The notes: a model not told the origin generated them from the letters alone. DNA of 41,145 nucleotides from Desulfosarcina sp. (GCA_029288035.1 JARFPZ010000246.1:1-41145); one strand, 5' to 3'. Numbered from the stretch's first letter, positions 18,653-27,126 are shown. Numbers and translations are program-made.

Positions 18653-20329
18653 TTGAACGAACCGGACTCTGATAATAACTACGTCAACATCGCCTCGTAT
18701 CTGACGCGCACGGCAAAAGAACAACCCTATAAGCGGGCGGTGGTCTATCCGGCCGGTCGGGATAAAAAAGGCCGTATTGCCTATTCGCATCTGACCTTTT
18801 TGCAGCTCGATCAGGAATCGGATTGTCTGGCTCACGGCTTGACGGCAGCCGGCGTCGCCAGTGGCACCCGCACCGTTTTAATGGTGAAGCCCAGCCTGGA
18901 TTTTTTTGCGCTGATATTTGCACTTTTTAAAACCGGCGCCATTCCGGTGGTGGTCGACCCCGGAATGGGGATTCAGCGCATGGTCGCCTGTTTTAAATCA
19001 AGTCGTCCGGAAGCTTTCATCGGCATCCCCCTGGCCCACGTGGTTCGGACGGTCTACCCCGGATTTTTTAAAACCGTTAAAACCTGGATAACGGTGGGCC
19101 GACGTTGGTTCTGGAACGGCCTCAGCCTGGCGCAGCTGCGAAAAAACCCGGCTGAGTCTTTTGCCTGCATGAAAACCGGGCGCGATGATACGGCCGCCAT
19201 CCTTTTTACCACCGGCAGTACCGGCCCGGCAAAAGGGGCGGTGTATTCCCATGGCAATTTTGATGCCCAACTCAGACAGATTCAATCCCATCTGAACATG
19301 TCCGCGGATGAAGTCGATCTGTCGACCTTTCCCCTCTTCGCCCTGTTTTACCCGGCCCTGGGAATCACGTCGGTCATCCCTGAAATGGACCCCACCCGAC
19401 CGGCCCGGGTGAACCCCGAACGTATTATTGAAGCCGTCAACAACCAGGGAGTCACCAACATGTTCGCCTCACCGGCACTTCTGAACCGCGTCGGCCGTTA
19501 CGGTCGCCAAAAAGGAATAAAACTGCCCTCGTTAAAACGGGTTATTTCCGCCGGAGCACCGGTCTCTGCCGATAATATTGAACGATTTAGTGGCCTATTA
19601 AATGATGACGCTGAAATTCACACACCCTATGGGGCGACGGAGGCAGTCCCGATTATATCGATTAGAAGCAGGGAAATTCTGACAGAAACCCGCCAACTCA
19701 GTGAAAAAGGCTACGGGATCTGCATCGGACGGCCGATTAACGATATCGACATTCGAATTATACGGATCAGTGACGATCCCATTGAAAGCTGGCGTGATGA
19801 TCTGACGGTCTCCCAAGGCGAAATCGGCGAAATTACGGTGAAAGGAGCCTTGGTCAGTCGCAGGTATTTCGAAAATCCGGATGCCGATGCCCTGGCCAAG
19901 ATCAAAGAGGGTCGTCAGATCCGCCACCGCATGGGAGATTTGGGCTGGATGGATAAAAAGGGGCGTCTCTGGTTTTGCGGTCGCAAGAGCCATCGGGTCA
20001 TTACGGCCCAGGAAACCTTGTTTACCATCCCCTGTGAGGCCATCTTTAACAATCATCCCCAGCTATTTCGCAGCGCACTGGTGGGGGTCGGTTCCCGACC
20101 ACGACAGCGGCCGGTAATTATCGCTGAACTCGAAAAGACGGCCTCCCCTATCAATTTTCAAATGCTGGAAAAAGAGCTGCTCAGTATGGCGGCGTCCAAC
20201 AAATTGACCCAAAGCATTCAGACGGTATTGTTTCACAAGGCGTTTCCTGTCGATATCCGCCACAATTCTAAAATATTCCGGGAAAAACTGACTGTTTGGG
20301 CTGAGAAAAAATTAAAACAAAAAAAGTAA
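18653..20329 (+). CDS. oleC: OleC, beta-lactone synthetase (AMP-dependent synthetase fold)
   Basis: Uses ATP to close the 2-alkyl-3-hydroxyacid made by OleD into a cis-beta-lactone. The 558-residue acyl-adenylate-forming enzyme has the P-loop TTGSTGPAKG (186-195), TPYGATEAVP for the adenine and acid-contact region, and a C-terminal lid from about 430 (HRMGDLGWMDKKGRLWFCGR). The start is TTG at 18653 with only a weak GG-rich upstream site; no in-frame ATG lies before conserved sequence. An ordinary fatty acyl-CoA ligase is the alternative, but order and neighbours match oleABCD. Confidence 0.88.
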   Translation: MNEPDSDNNYVNIASYLTRTAKEQPYKRAVVYPAGRDKKGRIAYSHLTFLQLDQESDCLAHGLTAAGVASGTRTVLMVKPSLDFFALIFALFKTGAIPVVVDPGMGIQRMVACFKSSRPEAFIGIPLAHVVRTVYPGFFKTVKTWITVGRRWFWNGLSLAQLRKNPAESFACMKTGRDDTAAILFTTGSTGPAKGAVYSHGNFDAQLRQIQSHLNMSADEVDLSTFPLFALFYPALGITSVIPEMDPTRPARVNPERIIEAVNNQGVTNMFASPALLNRVGRYGRQKGIKLPSLKRVISAGAPVSADNIERFSGLLNDDAEIHTPYGATEAVPIISIRSREILTETRQLSEKGYGICIGRPINDIDIRIIRISDDPIESWRDDLTVSQGEIGEITVKGALVSRRYFENPDADALAKIKEGRQIRHRMGDLGWMDKKGRLWFCGRKSHRVITAQETLFTIPCEAIFNNHPQLFRSALVGVGSRPRQRPVIIAELEKTASPINFQMLEKELLSMAASNKLTQSIQTVLFHKAFPVDIRHNSKIFREKLTVWAEKKLKQKK

Positions 20330-20341
20330 GTAATTAATAAA

Positions 20342-21382
20342 ATGAATCCAACAACAAACAACAGTGCAACATCCCCAACCAAGATTTTGGTAACCGGCGG
20401 CGGCGGCTTTCTCGGCAGCGCGATCATCGAATGTCTGGTTGCCCGCGGCGATGCCGTTCGCAGTGTATCACGCGGGGAGTATCCAAATCTTGCGGACATG
20501 GGCGTCGATCAGATCCGGGGGGATATCGGGGATCGGCAAGCCGTCGAGGCGGCTTGCCGCGGGGTGGAATTGGTGTTTCATGTCGCGGCCAAACCGCCAC
20601 CCTGGGGAACCTACCGGGAGTATTATCAAACCAATGTTGTCGGCACCCAAAATGTCATTGACGGATGCACCCGCAACAATGTTTCAACCCTTGTCTATAC
20701 CAGCACACCCAGCGTTGTTTTCGACGGGTCCGATATGCAGGGTGCCGATGAATCGGTTCCCTACCCCGCCAGGTTCAATGCCTTTTATCCCGAAACCAAA
20801 GCCATCGCCGAGCAGCTGGTATTGAAGGCAACCGGCAAGCGTCTGCGGACGGTGGTGTTAAGGCCCCATCAAATTTGGGGTCCGGGCGACCCTCACTTTG
20901 CACCCCGTCTCATCGCCCGAGCGAAGAGACTCAAACGCATCGGCAGCGGCGACAACCTCGTCGATACCACCTACATCGATAACGCTGCGGACGCCCATTT
21001 GCTGGCAGCCGATGCCTTGGAAAAAGATCCTGAGATATCCGGCAATATCTATTTCATTAGCCAGGCTGAACCCATTCCCACCTGGGACATGATCGATGCC
21101 ATCCTGGCAGCTGCCGGGCTGCCGCCGGTTAAAGGAACTATATCCTACCAGACGGCCTGGACCATCGGAGCTATGATGGAATTTTTTTACCGTACCTTTA
21201 AATTACCCGGAGAACCCCCGATGACCCGATTTCTTGCCGATGCGGTTGCCAAATCTCACTGGTTTGATATAAGTGCTGCAAAAAGAGATTTGGGATATGC
21301 ACCGAAAGTGTCGGTGGAAGAAGGGCTGCACAGACTTGAAGATTGGTTCAAAACGAGTGAGGCAAAAGGAGTTAAGCAATGA
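20342..21382 (+). CDS. oleD: OleD, 2-alkyl-3-ketoalkanoate reductase
   Basis: NADPH-dependent extended short-chain dehydrogenase that reduces the OleA product to the 2-alkyl-3-hydroxyacid. The Rossmann motif TGGGGFLG is at 18-25; TSTPSVVF near 120-127 supplies the serine/threonine site; catalytic Tyr149 and Lys153 are in YPETK. Length 346 suits the family. It starts 12 nt after oleC and ends in a 4-nt ATGA overlap with the PocR gene. Sterol 3-beta-dehydrogenase/isomerases look similar but would not sit in this operon. Confidence 0.9.
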   Translation: MNPTTNNSATSPTKILVTGGGGFLGSAIIECLVARGDAVRSVSRGEYPNLADMGVDQIRGDIGDRQAVEAACRGVELVFHVAAKPPPWGTYREYYQTNVVGTQNVIDGCTRNNVSTLVYTSTPSVVFDGSDMQGADESVPYPARFNAFYPETKAIAEQLVLKATGKRLRTVVLRPHQIWGPGDPHFAPRLIARAKRLKRIGSGDNLVDTTYIDNAADAHLLAADALEKDPEISGNIYFISQAEPIPTWDMIDAILAAAGLPPVKGTISYQTAWTIGAMMEFFYRTFKLPGEPPMTRFLADAVAKSHWFDISAAKRDLGYAPKVSVEEGLHRLEDWFKTSEAKGVKQ

Positions 21383-21885
21383 AGCTGACCGATATTGCAC
21401 CTGAGGAAAAATGGGTGGAGTTGGAAGAAGAAATCAATAGACGATCCGGATTGGATGCCAATGTTTTTAACGTAGAAGGCTATCGTATATCTGAATGTAA
21501 AAATTGGGCTAACAAATTATGTCCGGCAATCAAGGCCACCGACAAAGGGCAGAGCTTTATTTGTGCCCCGGCGCACATGAATATCGCCGCACAGGCCATG
21601 AGGACGAAAAAAACCGTCATCGAGGAATGCGATGCCGGCCTTGTCAAGATGGTGGTTCCTGTTTTTATTGCGGACGAGTTTGTCGGTGCCATCGGTGCCT
21701 GCGGTTTTTTGTTGGATGATGGTGAAATCGACACCTTTCTGATTAACAAAATGACTGGTATTGATGAAGAAGAAATTGAACGTTTGTCCGAAGGGATGCC
21801 GGCCATCACCACGGCCGAAGCGGAATCTCTCAGCAACTATATCACCGGTCAGATTGAAAAGTTAATCTCAAATCGAACTGGATGA
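21379..21885 (+). CDS. Stand-alone PocR-type sensor domain protein
   Basis: A 168-residue protein made almost wholly of a PocR-like ligand-binding domain: conserved cysteines at ECKNW, LCPAI, FICAP, EECDAG and GACGF, followed by PVFIADEFVGAIGACG and a short helical tail. No DNA-binding or kinase domain is attached. The start codon overlaps the oleD stop (ATGA) with AAAGGAG just upstream, so it is translationally coupled to oleD. PocR domains have been proposed (Anantharaman and Aravind) to sense simple hydrocarbon derivatives; coupling to a hydrocarbon pathway fits that idea, but the ligand and partner here are unknown. Confidence 0.78.
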   Translation: MKLTDIAPEEKWVELEEEINRRSGLDANVFNVEGYRISECKNWANKLCPAIKATDKGQSFICAPAHMNIAAQAMRTKKTVIEECDAGLVKMVVPVFIADEFVGAIGACGFLLDDGEIDTFLINKMTGIDEEEIERLSEGMPAITTAEAESLSNYITGQIEKLISNRTG

Positions 21886-21888
21886 ACA

Positions 21889-21975
21889 AATCAGCGACCA
21901 CCAGTAGAGCTGGGAATATGAGGATGAGCCCTGGAAGGAGCCGGGGCCAACTCTGCTAGTGGCCGCTGATTTTTA
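21889..21975. repeat. Dispersed hairpin element, family 1, copy B; probable terminator
   Basis: Same element as at 7077-7157: left arm ATCAGCGACCACCAGTAGAG, right arm CTCTGCTAGTGGCCGCTGAT, central TATGAGGATGAGCCCTGGA. A TTTTT run directly follows the right arm, so it can act as an intrinsic terminator 3 nt after the PocR gene, ending the ole unit. Confidence 0.75.
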
Positions 21976-22044
21976 AAAAGAATTTTATCTTCCATAGAGT
22001 TTTTTTGGGTGGCTCGTGTATTTCGTGGTTTAAAAATGAAATCT

Positions 22045-22136
22045 CTCCGCGGCAAGCCGCGGAGTATCATGTTTTTTTAGGATTTAACTCACTTTTATTG
22101 CAGCAAGCTACGGGGAATTTAACCCAGGAGAGATTA
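22045..22136. repeat. Dispersed hairpin element, family 2, copy 1
   Basis: Begins with the perfect stem TCCGCGGC-AA-GCCGCGGA, then GTATCATGTTTTTT, TAGGATTTAACTCACTTTT, and ends CGGGGAATTTAACCCAGGAG then AGATTAA. A near-identical copy is at 29560-29650. This copy lies just upstream of tmcC and may contribute its leader. Confidence 0.75.
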
Positions 22137-22153
22137 AAGAGGACGGTCTAAGA

Positions 22154-22807
22154 ATGGATGTTTATGAGTTGGTGCGCGGCCCGTTTGCCTGGATTGCGCT
22201 TGCCATCTTTGCCCTGGGCAGCCTTTACCGGATTATATTCTTGCTGCTGAGAGGTAAAAAGGAATCGACGCCTAATTATTCAAAAAGTGCAAAGGACGCC
22301 GCCCGCTCCGTCCTGCATGGACTGCTTCCCTTTGGATCCACCACCATGCGCAAACAGCCGCTATTCACCACCGTTACCTTCTTATTTCACCTCTGCGTGA
22401 TCATTTTACCGATTTTTCTCCTGGCCCATATCGTATTGTGGTATGAGTCCTGGAAGATCCTGTGGTTGAGCCTGCCGGATATGCTGGCAGATGCCATGGC
22501 CCTGTGGGTTATGCTGGCCTGCCTCTATTTCATGGGTCGCCGGCTGGTCGTACCTGAAGTAAGAAAAGTATCCCGTCCAGGCGACGTGGTACTATTAATC
22601 ATTATACTGCTGACATTTCTGAGCGGTTTTCTATCACACCATCAGTGGGGTCCCTACCGCCCCATTTTAATTCTGCATGTTATTTTAAGCGAGGTATTGC
22701 TGGTGACCCTGCCTTTTTCAAAGTTGGGCCACATGCTGTTTTTTTATTTTTCCAGAGCCTATATGGGAGCCGAATATGGTAAAACCCTCAAAGCACGGAA
22801 CTGGTAA
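22154..22807 (+). CDS. tmcC: TmcC-like membrane subunit (nitrate-reductase gamma/DsrM fold)
   Basis: Integral membrane subunit expected to exchange electrons between periplasmic cytochrome c3 and the cytoplasm or menaquinone pool. The 217 residues contain about five hydrophobic segments (about 12-32, 74-99, 112-131, 149-167, 174-193). Histidines in or near the segments (FHLCV, SHHQWG, LHVIL, KLGHML) are plausible haem b ligands. Length and topology fit the NarI/TmcC group. The gene is followed by the tetrahaem cytochrome and the CCG iron-sulfur protein, which is the Tmc set of sulfate reducers, here in the order C-A-B. Confidence 0.75.
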   Translation: MDVYELVRGPFAWIALAIFALGSLYRIIFLLLRGKKESTPNYSKSAKDAARSVLHGLLPFGSTTMRKQPLFTTVTFLFHLCVIILPIFLLAHIVLWYESWKILWLSLPDMLADAMALWVMLACLYFMGRRLVVPEVRKVSRPGDVVLLIIILLTFLSGFLSHHQWGPYRPILILHVILSEVLLVTLPFSKLGHMLFFYFSRAYMGAEYGKTLKARNW

Positions 22808-22901
22808 GGCTTGGGTGGCGGTTTATCTGAAGTCGCTCTTATACATTAAAACGGAATTATTATTTCCAATTGCAAGCAAAGCGAATTAGCGGGGAGACGT
22901 G

Positions 22902-23318
22902 ATGCGAAGAGCACGTTTGATGGTGTTGATCATAACCGGTTTGCTTTTAATGGGCGTCTTAAGCCTGACGGGCTCAATGGCACAGGAAAACGAATACGAT
23001 CTGGGCCATACCGATGTCTTTGGAAGTCTACGAAGGCCAATGGTGAAATTCTCTCATGCAGTCCATTCAGATAGTCTGGTGGAGGCAGGCTGTGGAGTTT
23101 GTCATCACAGCCGGGACGACAAAACCGGCAAGCTCGTTTATATCGAAGGGCAAGAACTCAGCTGCAAAGATTGCCATGATACCCAAAAAGAAAACCACAA
23201 ACCTGCTTTACGAGAAGCCTTTCACGGCAGCTGTACGGTTTGCCATCGAGATATGATTAAGAGCGATAGGTCCCATACCGGGCCGACGACCTGCGGCGGT
23301 TGCCATAAAAAAGTCTGA
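22902..23318 (+). CDS. tmcA: Tetrahaem cytochrome c3 (TmcA-like), periplasmic
   Basis: A 138-residue exported cytochrome. A signal peptide covers about residues 1-28 (cleavage near GSMAQ). Four haem-binding motifs follow: CGVCHH, CKDCH, CTVCH and CGGCH; extra histidines (FSHAVH, FHGSC, SHTGP) can serve as axial ligands. This is the class III cytochrome c3 pattern. It would accept electrons from periplasmic hydrogenases or formate dehydrogenases and pass them to the membrane partner. GGGGAG at 22891-22896 favours the ATG at 22902 over the GTG at 22899. It lies 2 nt before tmcB. Confidence 0.85.
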   Translation: MRRARLMVLIITGLLLMGVLSLTGSMAQENEYDLGHTDVFGSLRRPMVKFSHAVHSDSLVEAGCGVCHHSRDDKTGKLVYIEGQELSCKDCHDTQKENHKPALREAFHGSCTVCHRDMIKSDRSHTGPTTCGGCHKKV

Positions 23319-23320
23319 AG

Positions 23321-24691
23321 ATGATGAATCCAAACAATAGCCATATTGACAGAAACGATTCGGCCATAGACCCACAAGGTGCCGCTGCTGCTGAAACGGG
23401 TCGTACACTAAAGCAAATGGGTCGGGCCGTGAAAAAAAATCTCAACCGACAAGTCCAGTTTATGCTCAACAGTTGCGTCAATTGCGGCTTGTGTGCGGAG
23501 TCTTGCCACTACTACTGCGCCACGGGGGACAGTGATCTGATCCCGGCGAACAAATTTAAAAAAGTACACAAGATACTGCAAACACATTTCCACCCTCTAA
23601 AATCACGCCTACCCTTCTTGCTAAAAACCGACAAATTCAATGAGCACCTGCTTACCGACCTTTATAAGGCCGCCTACGAAAACTGCACGTTGTGCGGCAA
23701 GTGTGCGCTCACCTGTCCCATGGGAATTAATACCGCAGAAATCCTCTATCTGGCCCGAGCCATGCTGGCCGCTATCGGGCGACTACCGTCCGGTTTGGAA
23801 AAGCCGGTTGAAACATTTTTTAAGGTAGGCAATTATCTGGATCTGACCACTGCGGATTTTATCGAAACCATCGAATGGTTTGCCGAAGAAATGAGCGATG
23901 AGATTGGAGAGGAAAACTTTTCAATCCCCATCGACAAAAAAAATGCGGAAGTTCTTTATATCCCTCATCCTTTGGAGGTCAGAGACTTACCGTTTCTAGT
24001 CATGTACGCCATAAAAATATTCCATTTTGCCGGAGAAGATTACACCTTTTCGTCCCATGATTTCGATACGGTTAACTACGCCTATTACCAGGGCTGCAAA
24101 GACAATATGATGCGCATCGCTCAACGCATGCTGGACGCCCGGGAAAATCTCCAGGCCAAACATATTGCCCTGGCACCGTGTGGACATGGGTATCGGGTGA
24201 TGCGCTGGGAGGTCGAAAAATACCTCGGAAAACCATTTACATTTCCTCCCGTCCAGACCATCGTCGAACTGATTGACCGTTACCTTCGGCAAGGTCGCAT
24301 AAAGCTTAAAAAAGACACTTTCGCAGGCCCAATGACCTATCACGATCCCTGCAACATTGCCCGTCGGGGCGGTGTCCTTCAGGCACCCCGAAACATTTTA
24401 CAAGCCCTGACTTCCACTTTTGTGGAAATGCAGCCCCGGGGCGCCCGTAATTACTGCTGCGGCGGCGGACTGGCATCCACCGGTGATTACGGCCAACTGC
24501 GGATTACCATGGGCAAGAAAAAAGCGGAACAGATTCGACAAACCGGAGCAAAGGTCGTGGTTACAAATTGCTTCAATTGCATGACCCAGATCCGTGATCT
24601 TAACAAGGCTTATGAATTGAACATCGAAGTTAAAAGTATTGTCGAATTGGTAGCGGAATCGCTAAACCCCAATGTTGCAACGTTAGGGTAA
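23321..24691 (+). CDS. tmcB: TmcB-like 4Fe-4S/CCG-domain protein
   Basis: A 456-residue cytoplasmic iron-sulfur protein of the HdrD/TmcB type. Two ferredoxin-like clusters come first: CVNCGLCAESC (about residues 50-60) and CTLCGKCALTCP (about 123-134). Two CCG modules follow: the first is degenerate (YYQGCKDN near 255, APCGHGY near 285), while the second is clear (HDPCN near 343, RNYCCGGG near 376, TNCFNC near 407). CCG modules bind the non-cubane clusters used in disulfide or quinone chemistry. The gene lies 2 nt after the cytochrome, giving a C-A-B module that moves electrons across the membrane toward sulfate reduction. Confidence 0.83.
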   Translation: MMNPNNSHIDRNDSAIDPQGAAAAETGRTLKQMGRAVKKNLNRQVQFMLNSCVNCGLCAESCHYYCATGDSDLIPANKFKKVHKILQTHFHPLKSRLPFLLKTDKFNEHLLTDLYKAAYENCTLCGKCALTCPMGINTAEILYLARAMLAAIGRLPSGLEKPVETFFKVGNYLDLTTADFIETIEWFAEEMSDEIGEENFSIPIDKKNAEVLYIPHPLEVRDLPFLVMYAIKIFHFAGEDYTFSSHDFDTVNYAYYQGCKDNMMRIAQRMLDARENLQAKHIALAPCGHGYRVMRWEVEKYLGKPFTFPPVQTIVELIDRYLRQGRIKLKKDTFAGPMTYHDPCNIARRGGVLQAPRNILQALTSTFVEMQPRGARNYCCGGGLASTGDYGQLRITMGKKKAEQIRQTGAKVVVTNCFNCMTQIRDLNKAYELNIEVKSIVELVAESLNPNVATLG

Positions 24692-24737
24692 CTCAGTCTT
24701 AAAACGTCTTAGGCAAAGATAAAAAAGGATTAGTGCA

Positions 24738-25205
24738 ATGTTATCACGGTTCAACAATGAGGTTTTATCCCATGGCCCCAGCGCCGTTTTACCTCAAAAT
24801 CTGAATGCTGAATGGATTAGAATTATTCAGAAAATGGCGGATGATTTTTTAGACACCAACTTCGATCTGAATGAATGTAAAGATCCCCGGGATATCGGTG
24901 ATCCGGTTTTGATGGCTTGCGTCTATGAAATAGCAAGATATCAAACCGGAAAAAATGTCGATTTCACGCCGAAAGAAATGGCGGAAAAAGTGGCGATTTA
25001 TGCCCTCGCGATTACGATGGAATCAGTCAATCGGGAGTCAAATATCAGGCTGGAAGCGCCAAACCTGGATAATGTTCTTTCGATGGACAGAATTATTGCC
25101 TACAAAGATGTCAATCCCGATTTCGTGAAAATTTTAAAGCAAGCATGCATCATTCGAGATTCAAAAAAAGGCTGGTTCAAGAACATTAAAGAGAAACTCC
25201 TTTAA
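24738..25205 (+). CDS. Conserved-looking hypothetical protein downstream of tmc genes
   Basis: A 155-residue soluble, mostly helical acidic protein without signal peptide, membrane segment or cofactor motif; two cysteines (NECK, LMACV) are isolated. AAGGA lies 11 nt before the ATG. It follows tmcB by 46 nt on the same strand, so it is probably co-transcribed. I do not recognise the family and see no resemblance to what I know of TmcD. An assembly or regulatory role in the electron-transfer module is possible but only by position. Confidence 0.6.
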   Translation: MLSRFNNEVLSHGPSAVLPQNLNAEWIRIIQKMADDFLDTNFDLNECKDPRDIGDPVLMACVYEIARYQTGKNVDFTPKEMAEKVAIYALAITMESVNRESNIRLEAPNLDNVLSMDRIIAYKDVNPDFVKILKQACIIRDSKKGWFKNIKEKLL

Positions 25206-25333
25206 AGCGGCTCGGAAATTCAAGACGAAAAATCGATACCGTTCCCACTAAAGATCCCAATAAAATGGCCGATCAATACTAGCATCGAAGAAGTGATGGC
25301 TAAAAATAATTTTTTATAAGGGGAAACATTACA

Positions 25334-25507
25334 GTGAGTGGTATCGATTTTGTCGTACTAGCTATTATATCGACAACGGCAATCGTCATTGTCGGATGTG
25401 TTGCCAAAGCATGCTACATTTTGAAAAAAGATTGGCGTCGAGGCCCTAGTTTATTGGAGATCAAGCCCGCGCCCCAAACGATCCCCCGACAACTCCCAAA
25501 AAAATGA
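25334..25507 (+). CDS. Small single-span membrane protein (57 residues)
   Basis: GTG start at 25334 with AAGGGGAAA about 7 nt upstream. The protein has one strong hydrophobic segment (FVVLAIISTTAIVIVGCVA), a Cys-Lys boundary, and a basic, proline-rich cytoplasmic tail ending QLPKK. Size and position after the tmc group suggest a small accessory subunit. No family is recognised and coding status rests on the ribosome binding site and the clean transmembrane pattern. Confidence 0.45.
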   Translation: MSGIDFVVLAIISTTAIVIVGCVAKACYILKKDWRRGPSLLEIKPAPQTIPRQLPKK

Positions 25508-25542
25508 GCATCGAACGTTCAATCCGCTGATTTCTTCCTTCC

Positions 25543-27126
25543 TTAATAACCAATTGCCTGTCCGTCTTTCCTGAGATCAGATGCAGCGCAGTAAGCATCC
25601 TCCAGGCAATAGATCAACTGGGCGCCCCCAAAGAGGTGGCCCGGCGGATCTTCGATGAAAGCATGGCCACGGCGTTGGAGTTCGTCAACGACCCGGAGCG
25701 AAAAACCAGGTTCCAGGGCGATGCGAAAATTTTCATCGACATACCAGCGGGGCGCATCGCAGGCCGCCTGAGGATTTTGGACATAGTCAAAGATGCGTAC
25801 CATCATCTGGACATGCCCCTGGGCCTGCATGTTGCCGCCCATGACACCGAAGCTCATCAGTGCTTTTTTATTGCGGGTCACGAATCCCGGAATAATGGTA
25901 TGGAAGGGGCGTTTGCCACCAGCGACACAGTTTGGATGACCTTTCTTCAAAACAAATCCGCAGCCGCGATTTTGTAAACTGATACCCGTCTCGGGTACCA
26001 CAATACCGGACCCGAATCCCATGTAGTTGGACTGAATGTAGGAAACCATCATTCCGTTTTGATCTGCGGCCGTCAAGTAGACCGTCCCATGCGTTAGCAG
26101 GTTCTGCGAGGTCGGCTGTGCGGCCTGATCCATTTGAATTTCACGAGCCCGCCGACCTAAAAAATTCTCGGTCAGGAAATCTTCAGGGGCAATGGTCATG
26201 TGGCTAGGATCGGAAATGTGTTGGTAAGCCTCGGCCAAAGCAATCTTCATAGCCTCGATCTGCAAATGGATCATATCGGCAGAATCAACCGAATAGCTGC
26301 CGATATCGAATTCCCGTAGAAGGCCAAGCGCGATAAGGGCGGCCAACCCCTGACCGTTTGGACGAATTTCGTGCAGACACACGCCGCGGTAATCGACTGA
26401 AATCGGTTCCTCCCATTCGCTGCTGTGATTGGCGAGATCTTCAGGCGACATGGCACCGCCGGCTAATTTTGAGCTATGAACGATTCGATCCGCCAGATCA
26501 CCGCGATAAAATGATTCTCCCTTGCTTGCCGCGATAACTTCCAAAGTTCGGGCCTGGGCGGGACAACGGAATAATTCGCCGGACCGGGGCGCTCGTCCAT
26601 CAAGGCAAAAGGTCTTGCCAAAATCTGCAAAATGTTTGTAAGTTTGAGCAGCGGTTGCCCAGCGTTCGGCCGTTAGCGGTGAAACGATAAAGCCGTTCTG
26701 GGCGTATTCAATGGCGGGAACAAATAGATCATCAAAGGGCAGTTTGCCGAACTTTTGGGAAACCTGCACCCAGGTATCCACCGCACCCGGTACGGTTACC
26801 GTATCCCAGCCGGAGGTCGGCATCTCATCCAGCCCGGCAAATCGCTCCAGCGACCACGCTTTCGGAGACCGCCCCGAACCGTTTATGCCGTGGAGTTTTT
26901 GACCATCCCAGACCAGAGCGAAGGCGTCACTGCCGATTCCGTTGCTGGTCGGTTCAACGACGGTGAGCGTAATGGCAGTGGCAAGTGCTGCGTCCACCGC
27001 GTTTCCGCCCTCGAGCAACATTCGTAAACCGGCCTGGGCGGCCAGCGGTTGGGAGGTCGCAACCACATTGCTCGCCATCACCGGCATTCGTTGAGAGGGA
27101 TAGGGAAATTTCCAGAAATCGTTCAT
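25543..27126 (-). CDS. Gamma-glutamyltransferase-family protein (YwrD-like, no signal peptide)
   Basis: A 527-residue Ntn-hydrolase of the Ggt family, which autocleaves before a catalytic threonine and transfers or hydrolyses gamma-glutamyl groups. N-terminal family motifs are ATSQPLAAQAGLRMLLEGGN and GIGSDAF; the cleavage threonine is Thr348 in HGTVYLTAAD; GGKRPFHTIIP and MGGNMQAQGH follow. GGAGG 5 nt before the ATG at 27126 fixes the start and rules out the longer frame to 27186. There is no signal peptide, so it should be cytoplasmic, like Bacillus YwrD and unlike E. coli Ggt. Substrate not predictable. Confidence 0.82.
   Translation of the reverse strand: MNDFWKFPYPSQRMPVMASNVVATSQPLAAQAGLRMLLEGGNAVDAALATAITLTVVEPTSNGIGSDAFALVWDGQKLHGINGSGRSPKAWSLERFAGLDEMPTSGWDTVTVPGAVDTWVQVSQKFGKLPFDDLFVPAIEYAQNGFIVSPLTAERWATAAQTYKHFADFGKTFCLDGRAPRSGELFRCPAQARTLEVIAASKGESFYRGDLADRIVHSSKLAGGAMSPEDLANHSSEWEEPISVDYRGVCLHEIRPNGQGLAALIALGLLREFDIGSYSVDSADMIHLQIEAMKIALAEAYQHISDPSHMTIAPEDFLTENFLGRRAREIQMDQAAQPTSQNLLTHGTVYLTAADQNGMMVSYIQSNYMGFGSGIVVPETGISLQNRGCGFVLKKGHPNCVAGGKRPFHTIIPGFVTRNKKALMSFGVMGGNMQAQGHVQMMVRIFDYVQNPQAACDAPRWYVDENFRIALEPGFSLRVVDELQRRGHAFIEDPPGHLFGGAQLIYCLEDAYCAASDLRKDGQAIGY

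Noticed and set aside
25636-25977. 113-residue ORF antisense to the gamma-glutamyltransferase gene
   Set aside because: Shadow frame within a well-supported Ggt-family gene; no initiation signal.
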